A DNA stretch of 64,000 bases, taken from Asterias amurensis. Its lineage: Eukaryota; Echinodermata; Asteroidea; Forcipulatida; Asteriidae. Under the pieces are notes generated by a model. That model was given only the letters and a program-made list of their open reading frames with translations. It was not told the origin of the DNA and did no database searches. The translations under genes were made by a program, and so were the position numbers. Shown here in pieces: positions 11,580 through 22,609 of this stretch. Positions within the stretch are counted from its first letter, which is position 1; every line of letters starts with the position of its first letter. The stretch covers positions 16,076,501-16,140,500 of the forward strand of contig NC_092650.1 of assembly GCF_032118995.1 (NCBI RefSeq), read 5' to 3'.

Positions 11580-11924
11580 TGGACACTGTTGGTAATTACT
11601 CAAAATAATTATTAGCATAAAACCTTTCTTGGTAATGAGTTATGGGAAGAGTTTGATAATATAAAACATTGTGAGAAACGGCTCCCTCTGAAGTAACATA
11701 GTTTTCGAGAGAAAGAGAGAAGTAATTTTTAAGTAAGATTTCGAGACCTCATATTTAGAACTTGAGGTCTTGAAAATCAACCATCTAAACGCACACAATT
11801 CGTGTGACGATGACCAATTGAGCTCAAATTTTTACAGGTTGGTTATTTTGTGCATATTATGTTGAGATACACCAATTGTAAAGGCTAGTCTTTGACAATT
11901 ACCAATAGTGTCCACTGCCTTTAA
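11580..11924 (+). mobile_element. Family A MITE, left terminus worn
   Basis: It begins CTGGACACTGTTGGTAATTA without TTAA and ends intact at TTAA 11921-11924. Part of the right half, between GTGTGACGATG and CCAATTGAGC, is deleted. Confidence 0.85.
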
Positions 11925-12257
11925 CTCTTTGTGAAATCCACCCATGGAAGACAGATAAAGCTACAGGTCTATTAATTTCCATCAAAGCCCTTTTGATCCT
12001 AACTGCAGTCAACCACATTGCAGCAGAAGGCACCTCAACAAGTTTTCACACAACATTGTGAGGTTCCAATTTAACTGTTTTATTGGTTAACAAACATGGT
12101 TAAGTGGCATGACTGTATTTGTTGTCCCTCCATACATCTCATCCATTGAAACCACTTATTAAAACCTTGCAGCACAACTCTCTCAATTGGCTCCTTACTT
12201 CCTTTACAAGATAATTGTGGACATGGTTTAAAGATCGTTTGACTCAAAAATAAATTC

Positions 12258-12648
12258 TTAGAGGCAGTGGACACTACTGGTAATTATTCAAAATAATTAT
12301 TAGCATAAAACCTTTCTTGGTGACAAGTAATGGGGAGAGGTTGTTGGTACAAAACATTGTGAGAAACGGCTCCCTCTGAAGTGCCGTAGTTTTCGAGAAA
12401 GAAGTAATTTTACATGAATTTGATTTTGAGACCTAAGATTTAGAACTTGAGGTCTCAAAATCAACCATCTAAACGCACACAACTTCGTGTGACAAGGGTG
12501 TTTTTTTCTTTCATTATTATCTTGCAAGTTCGATGACTGATTGAGGTCAAATTTTCACAGGTTTGTTATTTTATGCATATTAGTTGAGATACACCAACTA
12601 GAAAGGCTATAGTCTTTGAAAATTACCAATGGTGTCCACTACCCTTAA
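12258..12648 (+). mobile_element. Family A MITE, full length
   Basis: The left terminus TTAGAGGCAGTGGACACTAC has lost the perfect TTAA; the right one is TTAA at 12645-12648. It is more diverged than the 9361 and 35979 copies. Confidence 0.88.
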
Positions 12649-13384
12649 ATTTGAAAAAGCTTTCTTTTTGCTTTCACTGAAGTTGTTTTGATAGGTGGAA
12701 AGCGTTAGTTTTAGAGCTTGAGTTGAAATGGATCATGTTGGTATCCCAACATCATCTCACATCCATCAGCCATGCACAATGTGTTTTAACCTTACAAGTA
12801 TGGTGTGCATTTTCAGTGACATAAATGCTAAACTGTTTTGACGTTTTTAATTTAAAACTGCATCATCTGTCCACTCAATCAAAGAAAACAATTCTCTACA
12901 AAATTTTGCTCTGCGATTGGTTAAAAACTTCAACCCATCTCCTGAGCATGGTTCTTTTCAACACGGATCAAGCACTCTACATGGTCAACACTGTGAAAAG
13001 TTTAGTACTTCTACAGGTCAGACCTGTGTCTCAAGAAAGATGTTGTTGCTGTGTAAAAAAGGCTGCGCACACTTCAAGAAAAGTAACCGTTTACATTGCA
13101 ACAAGACTGGTCACTTTATTTCCCAAGATAATCCCCACAAACAAGGCATGAGCCTTTTGAACTTGATTGTTCTGACACCATTCTTGGGGGTATCAGTCAT
13201 GTAATGTGTGGGTGAGCATATTAAGATTCATTGCTCAGCAAACACTTGGCAGTAAGTCTTCCTTTGATCTTGTATAATCTTTTGAGCCCACTTTAACAGG
13301 GCATTACACCCCCACTTAAGTGTCTATTGTGGGGTTCACTTGTACCATAGCTCCATGCTTGTACAACTACTTGAGCTTTTAATC
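12649..13384. other. Unassigned stretch
   Basis: Two overlapping plus-strand open frames (12825-13204) lack codon-like composition or splice support. Nothing else is recognised. Confidence 0.3.
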
Positions 13385-13455
13385 AAGACAGTTCTCTAAG
13401 AACAAACTGTACCTGGCAAGTAGATACACACATGGTGTTACCACAACCCAAATTA
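13385..13455 (-). mobile_element. Penelope-like terminal fragment, inverse
   Basis: The reverse complement contains GGTAACACCATGTGTGTATC, TACTTGCCAGGTACAGTT and AGAGAACTGTCTTG, matching 3993-4125. Confidence 0.5.
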
Positions 13456-14050
13456 TATATTGATATCTCACCATGCAATGCCTCAAATCCTATATACTTG
13501 AGCTTTACTATGGAGGAATGAACCATGCTATATGACACTTGGAAGATACATATAGTAGACCCTCCATGCTATAAAAATTATTATTATCATTCATAACTGT
13601 TATTCGATACAAGAAACATGACCAATATGGAGACAGCATGGTAAAGGTCTATTGTTCTTGGATATACAATTATATCCAATTATATGGAGGGGGAAAATAA
13701 AGAACTAACATAATAGGGGCTCAATTTTATGTCTTTAGAATTTTGCGCTTTCCCAATTAATTATATATTACAGGCATCCTAAGAACCAACTTTCGTGGTG
13801 GGCAAGAGTTATTAGATTTACCTCCATTTTAATCCTGTGCAACGAGACAATTTTGAACAGTAAAAAGTGTTAATATTTTACTTTGAGAAATGCAAAGCCC
13901 CAAATAAGGCTAAAAGTCAGAGGTAAATTTTCATTAACAACGATAAATAAATAAATAAAGTATAAAGAAACGAAAAAGCTTTACATTTAACGCCATAGAT
14001 TTAGTTATCCAGATCCAATGTGAGTGCAATTTTACTTACTTGTTATAACT

Positions 14051-14362
14051 TACAGGGTTTACAGAAGGTAATGGTGAAAGACTAATCTCTTGAAATATTA
14101 TTCCATGAAATACTTTACTTTTTGAGAAAACATTTAAACAATATCAATTCTCGATATCAAGAATTACAGATTTGTTTTAAACACATGTCATGACACGACG
14201 AAATGTGCGGAAACAAGGGTGGGTTTTCCCGTTATTTTCTCCCGACTCCGATGACCAATTGAGCCTAAGTTTTCACAGGTTTGTTATTTTATATATAAGT
14301 TGTGATACACAAAGTGTGGGCCTTGGACAATACTGTTTACCGAAAGTGTCCAATGGCTTTAA
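14051..14362 (+). mobile_element. Family C MITE, left end missing
   Basis: It matches the family C copies at 25596 and 36517 from ACAGGGTTTACAGAAGGTAA to the terminus ACCGAAAGTGTCCAATGGCT with TTAA at 14359-14362. The internal phrase TTTTCACAGGTTTGTTATTT is shared with family A. Confidence 0.85.
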
Positions 14363-15361
14363 CAGACAGAAATTGGTGCTATTGTATTTCTGCATGCATA
14401 TTGATGTCATTTCTTAGCTCGGTTGTGCACATTTTTAAATGTTAAACTATGTAAATTTGAACAAGTGTCAGCCTTTTGGTTTGCTTTATAATTCTCAAAT
14501 AAATGAATCTTATTATGTTTAAATATTTATATTAAATACTTGTGTACATAAACCCAACAAAAAACTCAATACATGTATATTTTAACTTCCAATGCATCAG
14601 TGATTCACACAGTGCTAGATAGCCGCTCGGCAACATCAAGGAAACCTTCACGTGGTTAATTATTAAACAATGAGGGCGCTATATTTACTCAGTCTCACGT
14701 CAGGTCTTTTTATAGTACAACTGACACAATACACAAACTCCAACACGTAGACATATAGTATTTCTTAGTGAGTTGTGTTTGCTGTATTGAAAAAACAACA
14801 ACACTCCTGTAGTGTATGCCATTTTGTAAATTGCAGAGTGGTTTGACATGTATAGCATCAAATTCAAGTTCTGATGGTTAAGTAATTGGAGTTCATTTAA
14901 CTTTCATGTCCAAAAAGCATATTTTGACCCATTTATGGATATATATCTATAGGATCTTTAAATTAACTGCTCATTATTGTTTTTTTAGAATGGTCGTCCA
15001 ACATGTGATGTTAGACAATCTTTCATATAAAAAACTACAAAAAAACACACAAAGATTTTAAACAAATTTTGTAAAACAAAAACCTCGAAACTGATAAACT
15101 ATAGCAATTTGTTCAATCCAAATCTAATTATAACTAATTATTAACAAAGTACCAGGGGAATTAAACAGACCAACACCTTCACCCGAAAAACAAACTGATT
15201 TAATCCGGTCAAACACGCAATCCATAACTAGCATTATAGGTAATGGTAGGATGCATGATTGATAGTGATTTAATCTAATAATAATTAATGAATTGTTTGT
15301 AATCCAAAAGCTGTGAATAAACCAAAGATATTGACAACATAGGGACACCGCCAATATTATA
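14363..15361. other. Unassigned stretch
   Basis: AT-rich, with no exon or named repeat. Confidence 0.3.
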
Positions 15362-15440
15362 GGGCTAGATAGCTCAGTTGGTAGAGCGCCGGCACGCTAA
15401 TCCGGAGGTCGTTGGTTCGAATCCCACTCTCGTCAATTCT
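15362..15440 (+). mobile_element. tRNA-derived SINE head (S4)
   Basis: A-box-like TAGCTCAGTTGGTAGAGC and B-box-like GGTTCGAATCC are spaced as in a tRNA. The anticodon loop lacks the usual T before the anticodon, and the acceptor arms (GGGCTAG against TCTCGTC) do not pair, so this is a SINE head rather than a working tRNA gene. A relative lies on the minus strand at 55096-55175. Confidence 0.6.
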
Positions 15441-15544
15441 TTGTTCAATCCCAAAAATTATTGATTAACTCCACACCAGAACACATGGCATGAGAGTATT
15501 GTAAATACTGTCATAGCCTGATAACATGGGTGCAATTAAGGCGA

Positions 15545-15690
15545 TTACTTCCATGACCCCAGGGTATTGCCTTGGTGCCCTTGATATGCTCCAGTAGACA
15601 TTTACAATCCTCATAGGGCCCCCTTTACAAAGGAGAAAATGCCTTGTTGCCCTTGCCCTTTCAAACACAAAGCATACTAGGCCTCATAAA
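15545..15690 (+). mobile_element. Family D fragment
   Basis: It contains CTTGGTGCCCTTGATATGCT, CCAGTAGACATTTACAATCC and AAAATGCCTTGTTGCCCTTG, matching the foldback element at 26484-26880. Confidence 0.65.
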
Positions 15691-16427
15691 AACATATCCG
15701 GTTCTCATATAAGCCATTTTGAGATGGATACGATACTGTTACATTGGTGGGTTTGGGTAAAAGTTGTCTGTGTACACCTACACACAAACCAAACAGTGTA
15801 GGCTACTTACTTTTCACTCCTATTAAGTGTCCACTATGTTTCAGAAACGCTAATAATCTTTGATATAAAAATGTAAAAAAAAAAAAAAAAAAATCGTGAT
15901 CAACTTTTTTTATGCGAAGTATCACATCTTTGTTGTCTGCATCTGGACGTTAATATTGAACACAAGAGGACTAGAATAAACTCTCCCCGTCAAAATCCAA
16001 TGATGTATCAATTGTTTTTTAATTTTTGTTTTAAATGTCACTGGGTAATCTTCTGGGTCATTCCCCCTCCAAATTAAAATTTGTTCAATGGTTTAATGGT
16101 TAATTATTACCAGCTTGGTTATCTGTCCGACCAGGATATACGCACTGGCCATAGCTTAATAAAGGGCTCATCTAGCGAAGGCAATCACAAGGCTGTTTGA
16201 TTTTCCTAATTAAATCGAGCAGAGGAAAACACAGTACATTCTTTACTCACAGTATTATATGAGTTCGGTTATTTTTTGCTGTTTTAAAAACACAATTATT
16301 TATTACTGTTGTAGGCCTATAGAATGATAAACGAGAAAATAAAATGTTGAGATGTAAATCCCAAAGTGTATTTGGAACTGGTATCCTTCTCCATGCCAAC
16401 AATCTCATAGTTCTTTCAGAAGTCTCA
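15691..16427. other. Unassigned stretch
   Basis: It includes an A-run near 15874-15892. No exon or named repeat is seen. Confidence 0.3.
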
Positions 16428-16781
16428 TTAAAGCCAGTTGGACACTATTGGTAATTGTCAAAGACCAGTCTTCTCACTTGCTGTATCTCAACATGCATAA
16501 AATAACAAACTTGTGAAAATTTGAGCTCGATTGGGAGTTGCGAGATAACTATGAAAGAAAAAAACACCCTTGTCACACGAAGTTGTGTGCTTTCAGAAGC
16601 TTGATTTCGCGAAATCAAATTCGTGGGAAATAACTTCTTTTTTTGAAAACTACGTTACTTCAGAGGGAGCCATTTCTCACAATGTTTTATACTATCAACA
16701 GCTCCCCATTACTTGTAACCAAGTAAGGTTTTATGCTAATAATTATTTCGAGTAATTACCAATAGTGTCCACTGCCTTTAA
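16428..16781 (-). mobile_element. Family A MITE, full length, inverse
   Basis: TTAA is present at both ends (16428-16431 and 16778-16781). The central stem has been shortened to GATTTCGCGAAATC, a perfect small palindrome not seen in the other copies. Confidence 0.9.
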
Positions 16782-16807
16782 GTACTAGACAGTTAAAATA
16801 TTGCTTG

Positions 16808-17122
16808 GCCTGATACTTCATGGAGGCGATTGCCTCCATGCCTCCTGGGGTGGATTTCACAAAGATAGTCCTAACTTAGTCCTAGGCAATGCTAAGAGAT
16901 AGGACTGGTCCTAACTCATCCTAACTGAGGACTGATCCTATCTCTTAGCATTGCCTAGGACTAGTCCTAAGTTAGGACTACCTTTGTGAAATCCACCCCA
17001 GGTCATTCATCGCCTTGGTACCCTTAAATGCTCGTAGAAGTTTAAAATGTCCCCCTAGGGTGCCCTTCCCCAACAAGAAAATGCCCTCCTTGCACTTTCT
17101 AAAAACAAAGCATACAGGCCTC
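16808..17122 (+). mobile_element. Family D element interrupted by a palindrome
   Basis: The left part (GGCCTGATACTTCATGGAGG to CATGCCTC) and right part (GGTCATTCATCGCCTTGGTA to AAAGCATACAGGCCT) together match one family D element. A 157-bp palindromic element of family E (16845-17001) lies between them. Confidence 0.75.
16845..17001. mobile_element. Family E palindromic element
   Basis: A nearly perfect hairpin. The left arm starts CTGGGGTGGATTTCACAAAG and the right arm ends CTTTGTGAAATCCACCCCAG. The arms continue through TAGTCCTAACTTAG.. and GGCAATGCTAAGAGATAGGA to a loop near 16915-16930. Related, more decayed copies lie near 18526, 50426, 51142, 57672 and 61856. Confidence 0.9.
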
Positions 17123-17476
17123 CGCGTGTATCAAAAATGAGGGGGGGGGGAAATGGATGTAAGAATATTTAAAAAACTATTTTTGACACTCTCTCCCTAT
17201 GCCCTATGCTGCACCCCTCTCTAAACCTGGGTGAGTGTGCTACGGATCATGATTTTTAGGTCATAGGTCAAGTACAAATGAACTTGGGACTCAAGACAAA
17301 AGGACTCAAAACTCAGGACTCAAGACTCAGACTGGAAGATTGAGGACTGAAATACAGAACAAATATTCTAAGCTGCTTTCTTTATACTAGAATAGATATA
17401 TTCATATAGTTTTATAATTTTACCAATTTTGTGTGAGTTATCATTTTCTGTGATAACATCTTTTTTCACTTGGGTA

Positions 17477-17869
17477 TTAAAGGAACACGTTGCCTTGGAT
17501 CGGACGAGTTGGTCTATAAAAAGCGTTTGAAACCGTTTGTTATGAAATGCATATGGTTAGAAAGATGTTTTAAAAGTAGAATATAATGATCCACACAAGT
17601 ATCACTCAAAATTGCATGGTTTTTCTTTTACGTCGCGAACTAATACGTCGGCCATTTATGGGAGTCAAAACTTTGACTCCCATAAATAATGACCGACCAT
17701 GTTAGTCGACGAGGTAAAAGGAAAACCGTGCAATTTTGAGTGATACTTGTGTGGATCATTATATTCTACTTTTAAAACATCTTTCTGCCCATATGCATTT
17801 TATAATAAACGGTTACAGAACGCTTTTCAAAGACCAACTCGACCGTTCCAAGGCAACGTGTTCCTTTAA
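17477..17869. mobile_element. Long palindromic TTAA element (family M)
   Basis: The left end is TTAAAGGAACACGTTGCCTT and the right end AAGGCAACGTGTTCCTTTAA, each with TTAA. The arms are complementary for most of about 195 bp and meet at the centre of ACTTTGACTCCC / GGGAGTCAAA near 17665-17685. There is no coding capacity. A second copy is at 60162-60548. Confidence 0.92.
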
Positions 17870-18525
17870 ACACAAAATATACTGCCTCATGAGCCAAATG
17901 AATTTGGAACAGTCTGTGGTGATGTGATTGTCGCACAGTCTGGTGACGTGATTGTCGCTGGAGTCGATTGTTAATCAGAAACTAGACATGGCGTCGCTGT
18001 GTCAGTGGGCATCCCTGGCAACCAGTTCAATAAGTAACCAACTACGACCAACAGTTCTGATAAGATACACACACAGAGGCTCTTTGAGTCTGCATTCTTC
18101 ATAAATATCGTCTTAGATTCAAATTTTAACCCTAGAGGCATGATTCATGACAGGGAGCAATTAAACAAAAAAACAATGATTTTTTTATGTAAAAACTAAC
18201 TCTTCATAAACTTGTGGTTGCTCTAATATTTGAGTTTCAAGTACTGCAATAGTCAAGGAAATTTGGTCAATACAGTTTTTGTTTTCTCTGTTTCATTCCA
18301 TCATTGGTTTACAATTGTTCTAGATGTCGCATATTTTTGAAATTTACACTCGCTGTTTCTTATAGTGTTATATTTTTGCTCTAATATTGTATCTTGTACT
18401 GTTTGTTGAAATATTTGTTGAATAAATAATAATAATAATAATTTAAGCAAATTTATTTCTTAGATCTTTTGAAATGTTTTCTCTGGTAATGAAACCAATT
18501 AAGATCCTGAAAGTAAGGAGTAATC

Positions 18526-18615
18526 TTATCTCGGGTTAGGACAAGTCACTCATCCTAACTTAGGACTAGCCTTTAGAAAATATATTCTTTGAAGTTCTTT
18601 GTGAAATCGACCCAT
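18526..18615. mobile_element. Family E fragment
   Basis: CATCCTAACTTAGGACTAGC followed by TTCTTTGTGAAATCGACCCA matches one arm of family E. Confidence 0.55.
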
Positions 18616-18866
18616 AGAGCTATATAATAATAACTCTATGAATCGACCCCATAAACCAGTGTTCTCCCATCATCATTGGTCCATTGGCCAGCCTGCAGTT
18701 AAAAAACACCGAGCACCAGTCAAAATATTCTCTAAATTCAACAGAGATTACTAGTTCGATTTTAAAGAGGATGGACAAATTAAGGGTCCAAAGAAAAAAC
18801 CTCTAATGGCACAGGAGAGATTCGAGAACCAATTACTACTCACATGATCTAATGCCCACCTAGCCA

Positions 18867-19110
18867 GGGGCCAATTTCATAGAGCTGCTTAAGCAAAATA
18901 TTTAAGCACGAAAATGGCTCGCTTATTTTACACATGTTACTGGCCACAATTTTTATGTCATATTCCCTGTGACTGGTATTTAGCTGTTGTTTACTTAGCA
19001 TAACAATTGAGTGGAGTCTTGGCCGGTAATCTGATTTTACTAAGCAAGGATTTTTTCGCTTAAGCAAAATTTTGTGCTTAAGCAGCTCTACGAAATTGGG
19101 CCCAGGCATC
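18867..19110. mobile_element. Family J palindromic element
   Basis: It begins GGGGCCAATTTCATAGAGCT and ends AGCAGCTCTACGAAATTGGG, with inner arms GCTTAAGCAAAAT.. / ..GCAAAATTTTGTGCTTAAGC. The centre holds CTGTGACTGGTATTTAGCTG. Scraps of the same family occur at 84, 4601, 6775, 32655, 44281 and 51614. Confidence 0.8.
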
Positions 19111-20670
19111 GAACCAGGGTCACAGTGGTGAGAGGCAAACACTTCATCACCAAATGCAACCAAATGTAGAGTGGGAAATAAACAGCTTGAAACCCTGTTT
19201 TGGATTTTAATCAGCAAATGTGGACCACTTTAAGTTTTAAAAAGTTTACATTTGTTTCTTTGGCACTTTGTTTGCTTTAACTGCTCCTAGAACTGTATGG
19301 TTAGTACAAAATGATTTTCTAGAAAAATACCAACACTGTAGTTAAAAGAGCAGTTTGAAATCACATTCATAATCCCATAGGAAGTTTATTTTGTACAAAT
19401 TAATGACTTAGGCCTATACTTTCAAAACAAATTGTTGGATGTAGAACTGGTCGAATTTAAGAGCACCAACGAAAAGAACATCATTTTACTTATGATGCAA
19501 TGTTTGTGATCTGTCTACTAGTGGAAATTTTTTTCAGACTCATTATTGCATTTTTAAGTACTTAGGATTAAGGCTTGAATTAGCATACTTATCTGACTGA
19601 TAACAACAACAGCTGATAAGAATTTTATAAGCAGGCAAAATTAGATAGTATTCCATTGGCACTCAATGCAAACCTGTGACAAAGCACTCATTGACTAAAC
19701 TTACAAACACTAGTAAGGTTCCCAAAATATTTTGTTTTTTAAGCTATACAAAAAATGTACAAACACTGAGCTTACAAAATCATATAAATATGCTCAACAA
19801 CATTGAATGAAGTTTGGAGTTGGTAATTGTACAGAAGCCAAAGGATCAAGAGTAGGGCTAAATACTTTTTTATCAGTTGTAGTTTTTTTTTTTACATTTT
19901 TTTTAATTGCATTATTCCATATTATTTTTGGACGGTTAGATAAAAGAGGAAGGGAGGAAGGATTCTTGTAAGTAACTCATGGGAGAATTACTGCTACATT
20001 TGGCAAACTGTCAGGGTGAATAGGCCTATGCCCAGGTTGGACTCCTCCTTTGCAGTGGCACTGACCACTGACTGACATCCTACCAGGCCTAGCCTATCCA
20101 CTGTTTTTTTTTCTCCATGGTTTTTGTAATCATGCTGATTTAGGTCCCTTATATAGGCAGAATTATCCAGAAATAATAACCTAAAAACTACCTGTGATCT
20201 GCCATTGTTTCCTATTTTGTGGAGATACAAGAACATCTGTGTTCATTCAACTGAAAATGTTTATAGTTGCTTGTAAGTTTTGCCGTCAGATTTACGTTGA
20301 CAAAAATTCAAACAATGACTACATTTTTTTATGCATTTCAATGGGGAAGTAAAAGAATAATAATGGTGGTCAATGCAATGTATACAAATGAGGCAATTTT
20401 CTCCTGTAAAAAATATATTTTGCAACTATGTATGACAATCCGGTAGCAATGGGGTTGTAGAGTCAAGTTACATGTCTATTAATTGGAACTTGAGTTTGTC
20501 AGAGAAATGCTCAGCGTCAAACACAATATTTGATGCCGATTGAGTGACGACAGTCAGTGGCCATCGCACATCAACGAAGACCGAGTCCATATTGTTCCTT
20601 GATGATATCGGCGACGAGTAAAGACACCACAACGAGAAATCCTAAACGACTAAAGTGAGAAATGGTTTAC
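19111..20670. other. Unassigned stretch (possible first intron)
   Basis: No splice-flanked exon or named repeat is visible. If the minus-strand candidate gene is real, this is part of its first intron. Confidence 0.3.
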
Positions 20671-20704
20671 CTTCGGGCATCTCGGGGGAATCCTTGCCAC
20701 TCAT
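20671..20704 (-). CDS. Candidate first coding exon of an unidentified gene
   Basis: The minus strand reads ATG AGT GGC then on as MSGKDSPEMPE plus one base, followed by the donor GTAAAC. Phase out is 1, as needed by 9996-10039. The frame stays open upstream of the ATG, and CTCCAG directly precedes it, so this could instead be an internal exon starting at that acceptor. The region is richer in CpG than its surroundings. If it is a first exon, its start lies about 1.7 kb from the CENPN start, on the opposite strand. Confidence 0.4.
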
Positions 20705-21532
20705 CTGGAGGGTCAGGTTTTTCCTGCTGATGTCACACCAAAACAAGAAAGAAGGATCTTTGGACTTTAGGACTTCGGACCGGTGTGTCCCGAAGCGAAT
20801 GTCAAGCTCACCAAATTAACGGCAGTCAGTCGGCAACGAATGATGATTTTACGGCCTGTTGTTTAATGCCGCCCGTATGGGAACGATGGGGGCGATACAC
20901 ATAAACAATGTACAAACACATGGCGCGCTGTGCGCATGGGTGTCACAATGTAAACAAGGAGTCATCAAGTTTCTTTCGCAATGGTTGCATGCTTTTTCAG
21001 GGACTTCCCGAAGCATGAAGGCCAAGATTTATACAATGGTTTGCGGTTACACCATGGTTACCTACTTTTTAAGACTTGGTTGCTCTAAACAAAAAAATCA
21101 AAGAAGTGGGTGGCATGCAGACTTGAATTCAAAAATGGATTTCGTTTTTTCTTTGCACATGTGAAGACCATCAACCAAAATGTAAGAAAAACATAAGTTT
21201 TGCATTTACATCTTCATTGCCATGGCAACGGTAAAAAGCAGAAAATTACAAAATTTCGCCGAATTTAGCTCTTTCCACAAATAACAATTACCAAAAGTGA
21301 CAGCTGCACTGTGTGAAAGCCAAACAGTTGACCCACATCTCAGCTGAATATGGCAAAATAAAGGACCTACAATACATCCCAACTCTTTCAAAAATTTGTT
21401 TTAAAAACGGCGTAGACACGCGCCCGCACCATGGTAAAATTGTGATTGAGTTATGAAGTCGCTACAAGGCTCTTTACGCAAGCACCGGCCCGCCTCTGAC
21501 TTCATGAAATGCGTTCTATACCGCACGGCACA

Positions 21533-21896
21533 TTAAAGGCAGTGGAATTGGTAATTATTGAAAATAATTATTAGCATAAAACCTTTCTTGATGACGAGTA
21601 ATGGGGAGAGTTTGATGGTATAAACCCTTGTGATGTAGTTTTCGAGAAAGAAGAAATTTTCCACGAATTTGATTTCGAGACCTCAAGTTTAGAACTTGAG
21701 GTCTCGAAATCAAGCATCTGCAAGTACACAACTTCGTGGGACAAGGGTGTTTTTTTTTCTTCTTTCATAGTTATCTCACAACTCCGACGACCGATTAAGC
21801 TCAATTTCAAAGGTTTGTTGTTTTATGCATATGTTGAGATACACCAAGTGAGAAGACTGGTTTTTTACAATTACCAACAGTGTCCACTGTCTTTAA
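21533..21896 (+). mobile_element. Family A MITE, internally deleted near left end
   Basis: TTAA is present at both ends. The left terminus reads TTAAAGGCAGTGGAATTGGT, missing about five bases of the usual terminus. Part of the GAGAAACGGCTCCCTCTGAAG block is gone. The central palindrome GATTTCGAGACCTCAAGTTT / AGAACTTGAGGTCTCGAAAT is perfect. Confidence 0.9.
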
Positions 21897-22026
21897 CAGT
21901 ACTTGATCGAAGCTTTTTGAGGTATCAATGTCTGTGTTTTTTTCGAAGTTGTAAATGCAAAAGTTATGTCTGCCACCCACTTCTTTAGTATTAATTTAAT
22001 TAATTATATTATTTATATCAATCATC

Positions 22027-22119
22027 ATAAACCAATCTTTCTTTCTTTGTATGTATGAGATAGATTGGCTGTTGTCAGCTTGTTAGAGTTTGCCGGGTTC
22101 CCTTGACGGGAAGATCATT
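22027..22119 (+). repeat. Left arm of inverted repeat around CENPN exon 1 (family I)
   Basis: The segment ATAAACCAATCTTTCTTTCT to TTGACGGGAAGATCATT is complementary to 22685-22792. A third copy lies at 40106-40205. It is not coding. Confidence 0.8.
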
Positions 22120-22420
22120 CTGACCTCCATGTTCAGGCCACGCAGGTACTTCTAAAACTCACAAGAACCTTCCGTGCGCAGCTGCTCTGTGCTTTTATGT
22201 CTGTGGAAAAAAAAAACGGACTTATTGGGGCGCCCTCTATTGACTATTCTGCAAATAATACACCAAGACGTTGATTCACCATAATCGAACGATGTCAACA
22301 TATGGTACCAGACTAACAGTCTTTCACACGAAAAACTCAATTCAAACAACTACACCGAGCTCGAGAAGAGCGATAAAAACACAAAATTTATGTTGGACGT
22401 CGACAAAAAAACACTAAACA

Positions 22421-22609
22421 ATGATCAACTCGAGCACCGAGAGCAGCTTACGGAAGGTTCTTGGGAGTTTCAGAAGAGAGGAATATGTAACATTGTTGAA
22501 GCAGTGGGGGTCGTTTCCAGCAGACCGTTTGAGTGATGTTGAAAAGGCTACCTCGATGAAACGAACGGCGAAAAAAGCATTGGTTCAACACGTCATACAA
22601 CTCTGCAGT
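22421..22609 (+). CDS. CENPN: CENPN coding exon 1
   Basis: Residues 1-63, ending in phase 0 at donor GTGAGT. It holds the helical N-terminal domain up to ALVQHVIQLCS. The exon sits inside a roughly 870-bp inverted-repeat loop. Confidence 0.93.

Noticed and set aside
12825..13204. Overlapping 95- and 108-codon plus frames
   Set aside because: No recognisable protein, no splice signals, and two frames open at once in low-complexity sequence.
15362..15440. Functional tRNA gene
   Set aside because: Acceptor arms do not pair and the anticodon loop is irregular; relatives with SINE bodies occur.
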